Assembly: GCA_037962975.1 (NCBI GenBank)
Contig: JAYKXN010000258.1
Span: 1 to 64,000 of the forward strand
Source of the DNA: Clitoria ternatea
Taxonomy: Eukaryota > Streptophyta > Magnoliopsida > Fabales > Fabaceae
Length of the DNA: 64,000 nucleotides
Direction: 5' to 3'
Part shown: in pieces, positions 51,981 to 64,000 of the stretch
Position numbering within the stretch: position 1 is the stretch's first letter
Layout: every line of letters begins with the position of its first letter
Translations under genes and position numbers: made by a program
Notes under the pieces: model-generated
What the model was told of the DNA's origin: nothing
What the model saw: only the letters and a program-made list of their open reading frames with translations
The model's database searches: none

Positions 51981-54900
51981 AGGACTTTATTTTCTTGTTT
52001 TTGAAGAGTATAATAGGGAACCATTTTTAAAAAGTTTAATATGTACTTAATCTTAATGTTTTATAAGTATGGCTTCTTCTTAAGCCTATTAAAAGTTATT
52101 ATTATGTTCTTTACTCATATATATATATATATGTTTGTATGCACATTAATAATTCATTTTAAATTAATATTTTAAAATTTAGGGTAAAGTTTTTGACATA
52201 GTAAAGTAACATAAAAATAATTGATTTACAAATCAATTATACATATACATACATGAATAGATATGATTCTTAGATATCTCTAAATATTTGTTCACATAAG
52301 ACTCGTTTTGTAAATACTTATTATTTGAATTCTAACATTCTAAAATTAGTCATCCAAATATACTATAAGGTTTAGCTCTTCAATGCTAAAAATTAAATTC
52401 AAACTTCAATAAGAAATTGTCAATATGATTGTGAGTTAAAGAATTCTTTGAAACCCCAGAAAAGTTTATTTAGGAATAACTTGTTTGATGAAAACTAATA
52501 CGTGAAGCATTTTCAAAGCTTGTGTAGTCCATTTAAATGCTAATATTGAGCTCAAATTATGTTCATTTATGATCTTTTAAAGCTTAATTTAGATATTGTT
52601 TGTTCCTTAATATGTCGGTATTGACCCATCTTTGAAATCTAAAAACAAATCATATAGAATAACAACTTAATAATTTTAAAATATTATAAAATTAAAATTA
52701 AAAATAGTTATGGTAATTGTTTTTATAATTTTACTAGTTGCATTTTTGAAATCATAGTGACCTAATATACATTATAAATATAGCTAAATAGACTTGATAA
52801 GCAAACCTTAGGACAATTTCACTTAAAGCAAAAATATGGTTGTGTTGTGAGGCAATGTTGACCACGTATGTGTAGCATATGATGAGTGACACCCCTATTT
52901 AGAGTAAAAAAGAAAGGACTTCATTTTCTTGTTTTTGAAGAGTAATATAGAGAACCAGTTTTAAAAAGTTTAATATGTAGTTAATCTTAAACTTTTATAA
53001 GTTTGGCTTCTTCTTAAGCCTATTAAATGTTATTATTATATTCTTTACTTATATATATATATATAATATTTGTGTGTGTACACATTAATATTCCATTTTT
53101 AAATCAATATTTTAAAATTTAGGGTAAAGTTTTTGACATAGTAAAGTAACATATAAATGATGGATTTGCAAATCAATTATACATATACATACATGGATAG
53201 ATATGATTCTCAAAAATCTCTTAATACTTGTTCACATAAGACTAATTTTGTAAATACTTATTATTTGAATCTAATAATTCTAACATTCTAAAATTAGCCA
53301 TCCAAATATACTCTAAGGTTTAACTCTTCAATGCTAAAAATCAAATTAAAACTTCAATAAGAAATTTTCAATATGATTATAAGTTCAAGAATTCTTTGAA
53401 ACACCAGAAAATTTTATTTAGGAATGATGTATTTGATGGAAACTAATACGTGAAGAATTTTTAAAGCTTGTGTAGTCCATTTAAATGCTAATATTGAGCT
53501 CAAATTATGTTGAGTTATGATCTTTTAAAGCTTAATTTAGATATTGTTTGTTCCTTAATATGTCGGTACTGACCCATCTTTTAAATCTAAAAATAAACCA
53601 TATAGAATAACAACTTAATAATTTTAAAATATTATAAAATTAAAAATATGTATGGTAATTGTTTTTATATTTGTACTAGTTACATTTTTGAAATCATAGT
53701 GACCTAATAGATATTATAAATATAGCTAAATAGACATGATAAACAAACCTTAGGACAATTTCACTAAAAGGAAAAGTATGGTTGTGTTGTGATGCAATGT
53801 TGACCACGTATGTGTAGGATATGATGAGTGACACCCCTATTTAGAGTAAAAAAGAGAGGACTTCATTTTCTTATTTTTGAAGAGTAATATAGAGAACCAT
53901 TTTTAAAAAGTTTAATATGTAGTTAATCTTAAAGTTTTATAAGTTTGACTTCTTCTTAAACCTATTAAATGTTATTATTATGTTCTTTACCCTTATATAT
54001 ATATATATATATTTGTGTGTGTATAGATTAATAATTCATTTTTAAATCATTATTCTAAAATTTAGGGTAAAGGTTTTGATATAGTAAATTAACATAAAAA
54101 TGATGGATTTGCAAATCAATTATACATATACATACATGAATAGTTATGATTCTCATATATCTCTTAATATTTTTTCACATAAAACTAATTTTGTAAATAC
54201 ATATTATTTGAATTTAATAATTTTAACATTCTAAAATTAGTCATCCAAATATACTCTAAGGTTTAGCTCTTTAATGGTAAAAATCAAATTCAAACTTCAA
54301 TAACAATTTTTCATAATGATTGTTAGTTAAAGAATTATTTGAAACCCCATGAAATTTTATTTAAGAATTACTTATTTGATGGAAACAAATAGATGAAGCA
54401 TTTTCAAAGCTTGTGTAGTCCATTTAAATGCTAATTTTGAGCTTAAATTATGTTGAGTTATGATCTTTTAAAGCTTAATTTAGATATAATTTGTTCCTTG
54501 ATATGTCGGTATGACTCATCTTCGAAATCTAAAAACAAAAATATAGAATAAGAACTTAATATTTTAAAATATTATAAAGTTAAAAATAATTATGGTAATT
54601 ATTTTTATAATTATACTAGTTATATTTTGGAAATCATAGTGACCTAATAGACATTATAAATTTAGCTAAGTAGACTTGATAAGCAAACCATAGGACAATT
54701 TCACTGAAAGAAAAAATATGATTGTGTTGTGAGGCAATGTTGACCACATATGTGTAGGTTATGATGACTGACACAACTATTTAGAGTGAAAAAGAAAAGA
54801 CTTCATTTTCTTGTTTTTGAAGAGTAATATAGAGAAACATTTTTTAAAAGTTTAATATATAGTTAAGCTTAATGTTTTATAAGTTTGACTTCTTCTTAAA

Positions 54901-55958
54901 CCTATTCAATGTTATTATTATGTTCTTTACTCTTATATATATATATATTTATATATGTTTGTGTGTGTACACATTAATAATTCATTTGTAAATCAATGTT
55001 TTAGACTTTAAGGTAAAGTTTTTGACATAGTAAATTTGCAAATCAGTTATAGATATAGATACGTGACTAGATATGATTCTCAGATATATCTTAATATTTC
55101 TTCACATAAGACTTGTTTTGTAAATACTTATTATTTGAATTTAATAATTCTAATATTCTAAAATTAGCCATCAAAATATACTCTAAGTTTTAGCTCTTCA
55201 GTGCTAAAAATCAAATTCAAACTTCAATAACAAATTTTCAATATGGTTCTGAGTTCAAGAATTCTTTGAAACCCCTGGAAATTTTATTTAGAAATTACTT
55301 ATTTGATGGAAACTAATAGATGAAGCATTTTCAAAGCTTGTGTAGTCCACTTAAATGCTAATTTTGAGCTCAAATTATCTTGAGTTATGATCTTTTAAAG
55401 CTCAATTTAGATATTGTTTATTCCTTAATATGTCAGTACTGACTCATCTTTGAAATCTAAAAACAAAACATATAAAACAACAACTTAATAATTTTAAAAT
55501 ATTATAAAGTTAAAATTAAAAATAGTTATCGTAATTATTTTTATAATTATACTAGTTATATTTTTGAAATCATAGTGACCTAATAAACATTATAAATTTA
55601 GCTAAATAGACTTCATAAGCAAACCTTAGGACAATTTCACTGAAAGAAACAATATGGTTATGTTGTGAGGCAATGTTGACAACATATGTGTAGGCTATGA
55701 TGAGTAGCACCCGTATTTAGAGTAAAAAAGAAAGGACTCAATTTTCTTATTTTTGAAGAATAATATAGAAAACCATTTTTAAAAAGTTAAATATGCAGTT
55801 AATCTTAATGTTTATAAGTTTGATTTCTTCTTAAACCTATTAAATGTTATTATTATGTTCTTTGCTCATATATATATATATGTGTGTGTGTGTGTGTACA
55901 CACTAATAATTCATTTTTGAATCAATGTTTTAAAATATAGGGTAAAGATTTTGACATA
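51976..55958. repeat. Satellite B array, block 2b (right of the extra A block)
   Basis: This block resumes unit 1 at 20281 (tagaaaggactttattttct) and follows it colinearly to the B-to-A junction at 55953-55958. It contains four B monomers. Differences from unit 1 are sparse, e.g. 52870 tgtagcat where unit 1 has tgtggcat and 53424 gaatgatg where unit 1 has gaataacg, plus TA-repeat length. The remaining 5' part of its first monomer is missing, replaced by A sequence. Confidence 0.9.
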
Positions 55959-55965
55959 TTAAACT
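55946..55965. other. B-to-A junction (unit 2)
   Basis: It has the same sequence as 24261-24280. Conservation of both kinds of junction across units shows that the composite A-B-A unit formed once and was then amplified. Confidence 0.78.
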
Positions 55966-58900
55966 TGTCAATTAATCTTAGTATACTTTTAAAATTTCAT
56001 TGAGTAACAAAGAAGAAAGATCAATGATTATTACATTTTCCACTAATATAAAAAGTATCAAGATTAATTAATAAAAGTATGTGTTGAAAAACATAATCAA
56101 TGCACATTGTAAATTGAAAGAAGTCATATAAAAATTAACATGAAAAATTCTAAAACACATGTCACAAAAAGGATAAGAGAAAATACATTAAAAATTAAGG
56201 AAAACTAAAATATATTATTTATATTATTAATTAATATTAATATATTTTAAATTAAATGCATCAATTAAGAATAATATTTATAAAAATAATAACATATAAT
56301 TGATATCAAAGATGACTGAATCTATTTAAGAATGTTATTTATACAAATAATGATTCATTCATGTTATAAAATGACTAAAAAAAGTTACAGAGACTTCATA
56401 AATGGACACGCATGGATGCACGTACGCATGCACGAGAATTATTCAATAGTTTCATTGTATGGAATCCAAAACAACCTTGAAAGTATTTATAAACATTGTA
56501 TAAAACTTTTAAAAAGAAAAGAAGTCTCGCCACTAGTTCTTTTTCAATCACCATATTATGTTATTTTATGTTTATTAAGAAATTTAGTTATTTTAGGTAA
56601 ACATATTAAACTTGTCAATTATTTTTGGTATACTTTTAAAATTACATTGAATAATAAGGAAGAAATATCAATGATTATTTCTTATTCCACTGATATAAAT
56701 ATTTTCATGATTATTTATTAACAGTATGTGTTGAAAAAATAATCAATGCACATTGTAAATTGAAAGAAGTCATATAAAAATTAACAAGAATTCAAAAACC
56801 CGTCACATAAAAAGGATAAAAGAAAATACATTAAAAACTAAGGAAAAATAAAATATATTATTTATATTTTTCATTAATATTAATATATTTTAAATTAAGT
56901 GCATCAATTAAGACTTGATGTGACCCCTTACGCGATTCTCTTACTAAATAAACCTTAAAATATAAAAGAATATTATTATTAATAATATATAATTTGTTAA
57001 TTCTTTTTGTCAGATTCTTTTACTATCGATCTTTACGATCAATAAACAGAAAAAGGGAATTAATCAACTTCTATTGATAATTGATAGCAAAAGTGAGAGA
57101 ATTCTAATCAAGAATAATATTTATAAAAATAATAACATATAATTGATATCAAAGATGACTGAATCCATTTAAGAATGCTATTTGTACAAAGAATGATTCA
57201 TTGAAGTCATTAAACGAATAAAGAAACTCAAAAAAACTACATAAATGGACACACATGCATGGACGCACGTACGCATGCATGAAAATTATTTCGTAGTTTC
57301 ATTGTATCGACTCCAAAACAACATTGAATGTATTTATAAATATTGTTTAAAACTTTTAAAAAGAAAAGAAGTCTCACCACTAGTGCTTTTTCTATCACCA
57401 TATTATGTTATTTTATGTTGATTAAGAAATTTATTTATTATAGATAAACATATTAAACTTGTCAACTATTTTTGATATACTTTTTAAATTATATTGAATA
57501 ATAAACAAGAAAAATCAATGATTATTTCATATTCTACTGATATAAATATTATCAAGCTTAATTTATAAGAGTATGTATTTAAAAAAGGATAAGAGAAAAT
57601 ACATTAAAAATTAAGGAAAAATAAAATATATTATTTATAGTTTTAATTAATATTAATATATTTTAAATTAAATGCATCAACTAAGACTTGGTATGATCCT
57701 TTACGCAATTCTCTTACTAAATAAACCTTAAAAAATGAAAGAATATAATTATTAATAATATATAATTTGTTAATTATTTTTGTCTGATTCTTTTACTATT
57801 GATCTTTACTATCAATAAATGGAAAAGGGAATTCATCATCTTCTATTGATAATTGATAGCAAAAGTAAGAGAATCTAATTAAGAATAAAATTTATAAAAT
57901 AATAACATATAATTGATATCAAAGATGACTAACTCCATTTAAGAAGGATATTTGTAAAAATAATGATCATTCTGGTTATAAAATGACTAAAAAAACTCAC
58001 AAAGACTTCACAAATGCACACGCATGCATGGACGTACGTACGCACGCATCAAAATTATTAAGTAGTTTTTTTTATAGAATCCAAAACAACATTGAAAGTA
58101 TTTATAAATATTGTATAAAACTTTTAAAAAGAAAAGAAGTCTCGCCATTAAGACTAAGGGAAAGTAAAATATATTATTTATATTTTTTTAATATTAATAT
58201 ATTTTAAATTAAATGCATCAATTAAGACTTGAGTGACTCCTTAAAAAAGATAGAATATAATTATTAATAATATATAATTTGTGAATTATTTTTGTGAGAT
58301 TCTTTTACTATCGATCTTTACTATCAATAAATGGAAAAAAGGGAATTAATCAACCTCTATTGATAATTGATAGCAAAAGAGAGAGAATTCTAATTAAGAA
58401 TAATATTTATAAAAATAATATTATATAATTGATATCAAAGATGACTGAATCCATTTAAGAATGCAATTTGTACAAATAATGATTCATTCACGTCATATAA
58501 AACGACTAAAAAACTCACAAAGACTTCATAAATGGACACGTATGCTTGGACACACGTACGCATACACAACAATTATTAAGTAGTTTAATTGTATGGAATC
58601 CAAAACAACCTTGAAAGTATTTATAAACATTGTATAAAACTTTTAAAAAGAAAAGAAGTCTCGCCACTAGTTCTTTTTCAATCACCATATTATGTTACTT
58701 TATGTTGATTAAGAAATTTAGTTATTTTAGGTAAACATATTAAACTTGTCAATTATTCTTGGTATACTTTTAAAATTACATTGAAAAATAAGGATGAAAT
58801 ATCAATGATTATTTCATATTCCACTAATATAAATATTTTCATGATTATTTATTAACAGTATGTGTTGAAAAAATAATCAATGCACACTGTAAATTGAAAG

Positions 58901-61900
58901 AAGTCATATAAAAATTAACAAGAATTCAAAAACACGTCTCATAAGAAGGATAAAAGAAAATACATTAAAAACTAAGGAAAAATAAAATATATTATTTATA
59001 TTTTTTATTAATATTAATATATTTTAAATTAAGTGCATCAATTAAGACTTGATGTGACCCCTTACGCGATTCTCTTACTAAATAAACCTTAAAAGATAAA
59101 AGCATATAATTATTAATAATATATAATTTCTTAATTCTTTTTGTCAGATTCTTTTACTATCGATCTTTACGATCAATAAATGGAAAAAGGGAATTAATCA
59201 ACTTCTATTGATAATTGATAGCAAAAGTGAGAGAATTCTAATCAAGAATAATATTTATAAAAATAATAACATATAATTGATATCAAAGATGACTGAATCC
59301 ATTTAAGAATGCTATTTGTACAAAGAACGTTTTATTAAAGTCATTAAACGAATAAAGAAACTCACAAAGACTTCATAAATGGACACGCATGCATGGACGC
59401 ACGTACGCATGCATGAAAATTATTTCGTAGTTTCATTGTAAGGAATCCAAAACCACATTGAATGTATTTATAAATATTGTTTAAAACTTTTAAAAAGAAA
59501 AGAAGTCTCACCACTAGTGCTTTTTCTATCACCATATTATGTTATTTTATGTTGATTAAGAAATTTAGTTATATTAGGTAAATATATTAACTTGTCAATA
59601 ATTCTTGGTATACTTTTAAAATTACATTGAATAATAAACAAGAAGATCAATGATTATTTCATATTCCACTGATATAAATAGTATCAAAATTAATAAATAA
59701 AAGTATGTGTTGAAAAAGTAATCAATGCACACTGTAAATTGAAAGAAGTCATATAAAAATTAACATGCAAAATTCTAAAACACATGTCATAAAAAGGATA
59801 AGAGAAAATACATTAAAGATGAAGGAAAAATAAAATATATTTTTTATATTTTTAATTAATATTAATTTATTTTAAATTAAATGCATCGATTAAGACTCAG
59901 TGTGATCCCTTATGCGATTCTCTTACTAAATAAACCTTAAAAAATAAAATAATAGAATTATTAATAAAATATAATTTTTTAATTAATTTTGTCACATTCT
60001 TTTACTATCGATCTTTACTATCAATAAATGGAAAAGAGAATTAATCATCTTCTATTGATAATTGATAGTAAAAGAGAGAGAATTCTAAGTAAGAATAATA
60101 TTTATAAAAATAATAACATATAATTGATATCAAAGAAGACTGAAGCCATTTAAGAATGCTATTTGTACAAATTAGGATTCATTCACGTCATAAAACGACT
60201 AAAAAAACTCACAAAGACTTCATAAATGTACACGTATGCTTGGACGCACGTATGCATGCACGAAAATTATTAAGTAGTTTCATTGTATGGAATCCAAAAC
60301 AGCATTGAAAATATTTATAAATATTGTATAAAACTTTTAAAAAGAAAAGAAGAGTCGTCACTAGTGCTTTTTCTCTCACCATATTTTGCTATTTTACGTT
60401 GATTAAGAAATTTAGTTATATTAGGTAAACATATTAAACTTATCAATTATTCTTGGTATACTTTTAAAATTACATTGAATAATAAACTAGAAAGATCAAT
60501 GATTAACAAAAGTATGTGTTGAAAAAATATTCAATGCACATTGTAAATTGAAAGAAGTCATATGAAAATTAACATGAAAAAGACTAAAACACATGTCATA
60601 AAAAGGATAAGAGAAAATACATTGAAAATTAAGGAAAAATAAAATATATTATTTATAATTTTAATTAATATTAATATATTTTAGATTAAATGCATCAATT
60701 AAGACTTGGTGTAATCCCTTACGTGATTCTCTTACTAAATAAACCTTAAAAAATAAAATAATATAATTATTAATAAAATATAATTTTTTACTTAATTTTG
60801 TCATATTCTTTTACTATCAATCTTTACTATCAATAAATGGAAAAGGGAATTAATCATCTTCTATTGATAATTGATAGTAAAAGTGAGAGAATGTAAATAA
60901 GAATTATATTTATAAAATAATAATATATAATTGATATCAAAGATGACTAACTCCATTTAAGAATGCTATTTGTAAAAATAATGATTGATTCTTGTTATAA
61001 AACGACCAAAAAAAGTTCAAAGACTTCATAAAAGCACACGTATGCATGGACGCACGTACGCACGCATAAAAGTTTTTAAGTAGTTTCATTGTATGGAATC
61101 CAAAACAACATTGAAAGTAATTATAAATATTGTATAAAACGTTTAAAAAGAACAGAAGTCTCGTCACTAGTGCTTTTTCTATCACCATATTATGTTATTT
61201 TATGTTGATTAAGAAATTTAGTTATATTAGGTAAACATATTAAACTTGTCAATTATTCTTGGTATACTTTTAAAATTACATTGAATAGTAAACAAGAAAG
61301 AACAATAATTAATAAAAGTATACGTTGAAAAAATATTCAATGCACAATGTAAATTGAAAGAAGTCATATAAAAATTAACATAAACAATTCTAAAATACAT
61401 GTCATAAAAAGGATAAGAGAAAATACATTAAAAATTAAGGAAGAATAAAATATATTCTTTATAATTTTAATTAATATTAATATATTTTAAATTAAATGCA
61501 TCAATTAAGACTTGGTGTAATCCCTTACGCGATTCTCTTATTAAATAAACCTTAAAAAATAACATAATATATTTATTAATAATATATAATTCATTAATTA
61601 TTTTTGTCAGATTCTTTTACTATCGATCTTTACTATCAATAAATGGAAAATGGGAATTAATCCACCTTTATTGATAATTGATAGCAAAAGTGAGAGAATT
61701 CTAATTAACAATAATACTTATAAAAATAAAAATGTATAATTGATATCAAAGATGACTAAATCCATTTTAGAGTGCTATTTGTACAAATAATGATTCATTC
61801 ACATCATAAAACGACTAAAAAACTCACAAAGACTTCATAAATGGACACACATGCATGGACGCGCGTAGTTTCATTGTATTGAATCCAGAAAAACATTGAA

Positions 61901-64000
61901 AGTATTTATGAATATTGTTTAAAACTTTTAAAAAGAAAAGAAGTCTCGCCACTAGAGCTTTTTCTATCACCATATTATGTTATTTTATGTTGATTAAGAA
62001 ATTTAGTTATTTTACATAAACATATTAAACTTCTCAATTATTCTTGGTATACTTTTAAAATTACACTGAATAACAAAAAAGAAAGGTCAATGATTATTTC
62101 ATATTCCACTGATATAGTAGTATCAAGATTAATTAATAAGAGTATATATTGAAAACAATAATCAATGCGCATTGTAAATTGAAAGAAGTCATGTAAAAAT
62201 GAACATGAAAAATTCTAAAACACATGTCATAAAAAGGATAAGAGAAGGTACATTAAAAACTAAGGAAAAATAAAATATATGATTTATATTTTTAATTAAT
62301 ATTAATATATTTTAAATTAAATGCATCAACTAAGACTTGGTGTGATCCCTTACGCGATTCTCTTACTAAATAAACCTTAAAAAATATAAAAGAATATAAT
62401 TATTAATTATTTTTGTCAGATTCTTTTACTATCGATCTTTTGTATTAATAAATGGAAAAAGGGAATTAATCAACCTCTATTGATAATTGATAGCAAAAGT
62501 GAAGGAATTCTAATTAAGAATAATATTTATAAATATACTAACATATAATTGATATCAAAGATGACTGAATCCATTTAAGAATGCTGTTTGTGAAAATAAT
62601 GATTCATTCACGTCATAAAACGACTAAAAAAACTCACTAAGACTTTATAAATGGACACGTATGCTTGGACGCACGTACGCATGCACGAAAGTTATTAAGT
62701 AGTTTCATTGTATGGAATCCAAAAAAACGTTGAAAGTATTTTTAAATATTGTATTAAACTTTTAAAAAGAAAACTAAAACATTGTATTGAATCCAAAAAA
62801 ACATTAAAAGTATTTCTAAAACATACTTCATAAAAAGGATAAGAGAAAATATATTAAAAATTAAGGAAAATTAAAACATATTATTTATATTTTTAATTAA
62901 TATTAATATATTTTAAATTAAATCAATCAATTAAGACTGAGTGTGATCCCTTATGCGATTCTCTTACTAAATAAACCTTAAAAAATAAAAGAATATAATT
63001 ATTAATAATATATAATTTGTTAATTAATTTAGTCACATTCTTTTACTATCAATCTTTACTATCAATAAATGGAAAATGGAATCAATCATCTTCTATTGAT
63101 AATTGATAACAAAAGTGAGAGAATCTAATTAAAATATTTATAAAAATAATAACATATAATTGATACCAAAGATGACTAACTCCATTTAAGAATGCTATTT
63201 GTAAAAATAATGACTCATTCAAGTCATTAAACGACTAAAAAGACTCACAAATACTTTATCAATGCACACGCATCCATGGACGAACGTACGCACGATTTCA
63301 TCGTATGGAATCCAAAACAACATTAAATGTATTTGTAAATATTGTATAAAACTTTAAAAAAAAAAGAAATCTTAAAAAAAAGAAATCTCGTCACTAGTTC
63401 TTTTTCTAACACCATATTATGATATTTTATGTTGATTAAGAAATTTAGTTATTTTAGGTAAACATATTAAACTTGTCAATTATGCTTGGAATACTTTAAA
63501 AATTCCATTGAGTAATAAAGAAGAAAGATAAATGATTATTACATATTCCACTAATATGAATAGTATCAAGATTAATTAATAAAAGTATGTGTTGAAAAAC
63601 ATAATCAATACACACTGTAAATTGAAAGAAGTCATATAAAAATTAACATGAAAAATTCTAAAACACATATCAAAAAAAGGATAAGAGAAAATACACTAAA
63701 AATTAAGGAAAAATAAATATATTATTTATATTATTAAATAATATTAATATATTTTAAATTAAGTGCATCAACTAAGACTTGGTGTGATCCCTTACGCGCT
63801 TCTCTTCCTAAATAAACCTTAAAAAAGAATATAATTATTAATAATATACAATTCGTTAATTAATTTTGTCACATTCTTTTACTATCAATCTTTACTATCA
63901 ATAAATGGAAAAGGGAATTAATCAACTTCTATTGATAATTGATAGTAAAAGTGAGAGAATTCTAATGTTATAAAACGGCTACAAAAACTTACAATGACTT
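55954..64000. repeat. Satellite A array, block 3 (end of unit 2 into unit 3)
   Basis: This block repeats 24269-26911 followed by 1-5404. A monomer landmarks continue to the right edge of the window without interruption. The open frame at 56332-56721 exists because tgttga of other monomers is tgttta at about 56570; it is satellite sequence, not a supported gene. Confidence 0.91.
58597..64000. repeat. Higher-order repeat unit 3 (partial, cut by window end)
   Basis: This stretch repeats 1-5404 and 26912-32315 with only a few differences, for example 58827 (aatata where units 1 and 2 have gatata), 59452 (accaca where the others have acaaca) and 63331 (atttgtaaa where the others have atttataaa). 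All of it is satellite A. It shows that the array has at least three units and continues past the right edge. Confidence 0.92.

Larger units (their letters stand above)
26912..58596. repeat. Higher-order repeat unit 2 (31.7 kb variant with extra A block)
   Basis: This unit follows unit 1 colinearly at an offset of 26911-26912 up to the transposon, then at an offset of about 31685-31695 after 51976. The extra 4.77 kb comes from replacing about 2.17 kb of unit 1 (18113-20280) by about 6.93 kb of A-type repeats (45045-51977). Small further length changes lie in the TA/TG microsatellites inside B monomers. All A/B junctions and the CACTA insertion point match unit 1. Confidence 0.93.

Noticed and set aside
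26912..58596. Unit duplication as a pure assembly artefact
   Set aside because: The units differ by a 4.8-kb structural change, about 2% divergence in the core and many microsatellite lengths, which argues for real copies. Read-level support would still be needed to be certain.
1..64000. LTR retrotransposon or pararetroviral remnants
   Set aside because: I saw no primer-binding site, polypurine tract with matching long terminal repeats, or reverse transcriptase and integrase motifs on either strand.
1..64000. tRNA, rRNA or other structured RNA genes
   Set aside because: No cloverleaf with conserved GGTTC box, no 5S or 18S/25S core sequence and no snRNA landmark was recognised. The window is too AT-rich and repetitive for these to be hidden easily.

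Overview
The window is plant nuclear DNA with no intact gene. It is strongly AT-rich, almost entirely tandem satellite, and carries a CACTA-type (En/Spm, CMC) transposon with plant-style ends (CACTAYAAGAAA). The transposon holds intron-containing fragments of a plant vacuolar-type H+-ATPase subunit a gene. A eudicot is plausible, but I cannot name the species or say whether the locus is centromeric, pericentromeric or subtelomeric.

Two unrelated long-monomer satellites make up the rest. Satellite A has a full-length period of about 847 bp, with deletion variants of about 610-810 bp. Each A monomer carries a CG-rich alternating purine-pyrimidine patch with CATGCATG-like motifs and a 76-bp inverted-repeat hairpin. 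Satellite B has a period of about 925-965 bp, and each monomer carries its own (TA)n/(TG)n microsatellite. Blocks run: A 1-10527; B 10528-24273 (interrupted by the CACTA element at 16121-19294); A 24269-37439; B 37440-45044 (ending in a truncated copy of the same CACTA, 43049-45044); A 45045-51977 (a block absent from the first unit); B 51976-55958; A 55954-64000.

These blocks form a very large higher-order repeat. Base 1 realigns at 26912 and again at 58597, giving unit 1 (1-26911, 26.9 kb), unit 2 (26912-58596, 31.7 kb) and the start of unit 3 (58597-64000). The A/B junctions and the CACTA insertion site are shared by units 1 and 2, so the composite unit existed before it was amplified. Units 1 and 2 are nearly identical over about 0-14.4 kb and 20.3-26.9 kb of the unit. 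The middle (14.4-18.1 kb, including the transposon) differs by about 2%. There unit 2 has also lost the 3' part of the transposon plus about 1 kb of B, replaced by about 6.9 kb of A-type repeats. This looks like a mosaic of two higher-order-repeat variants of different age.

There are no interacting genes. The points of interest are the scale and two-family composition of the repeat, the gene-capturing CACTA element copied passively with the satellite, and the breakpoints that record how units were rearranged. Short open reading frames on both strands are repeated products of the satellite sequence, not supported genes. Block boundaries, distances and differences were found by eye and may be off by a few bases.
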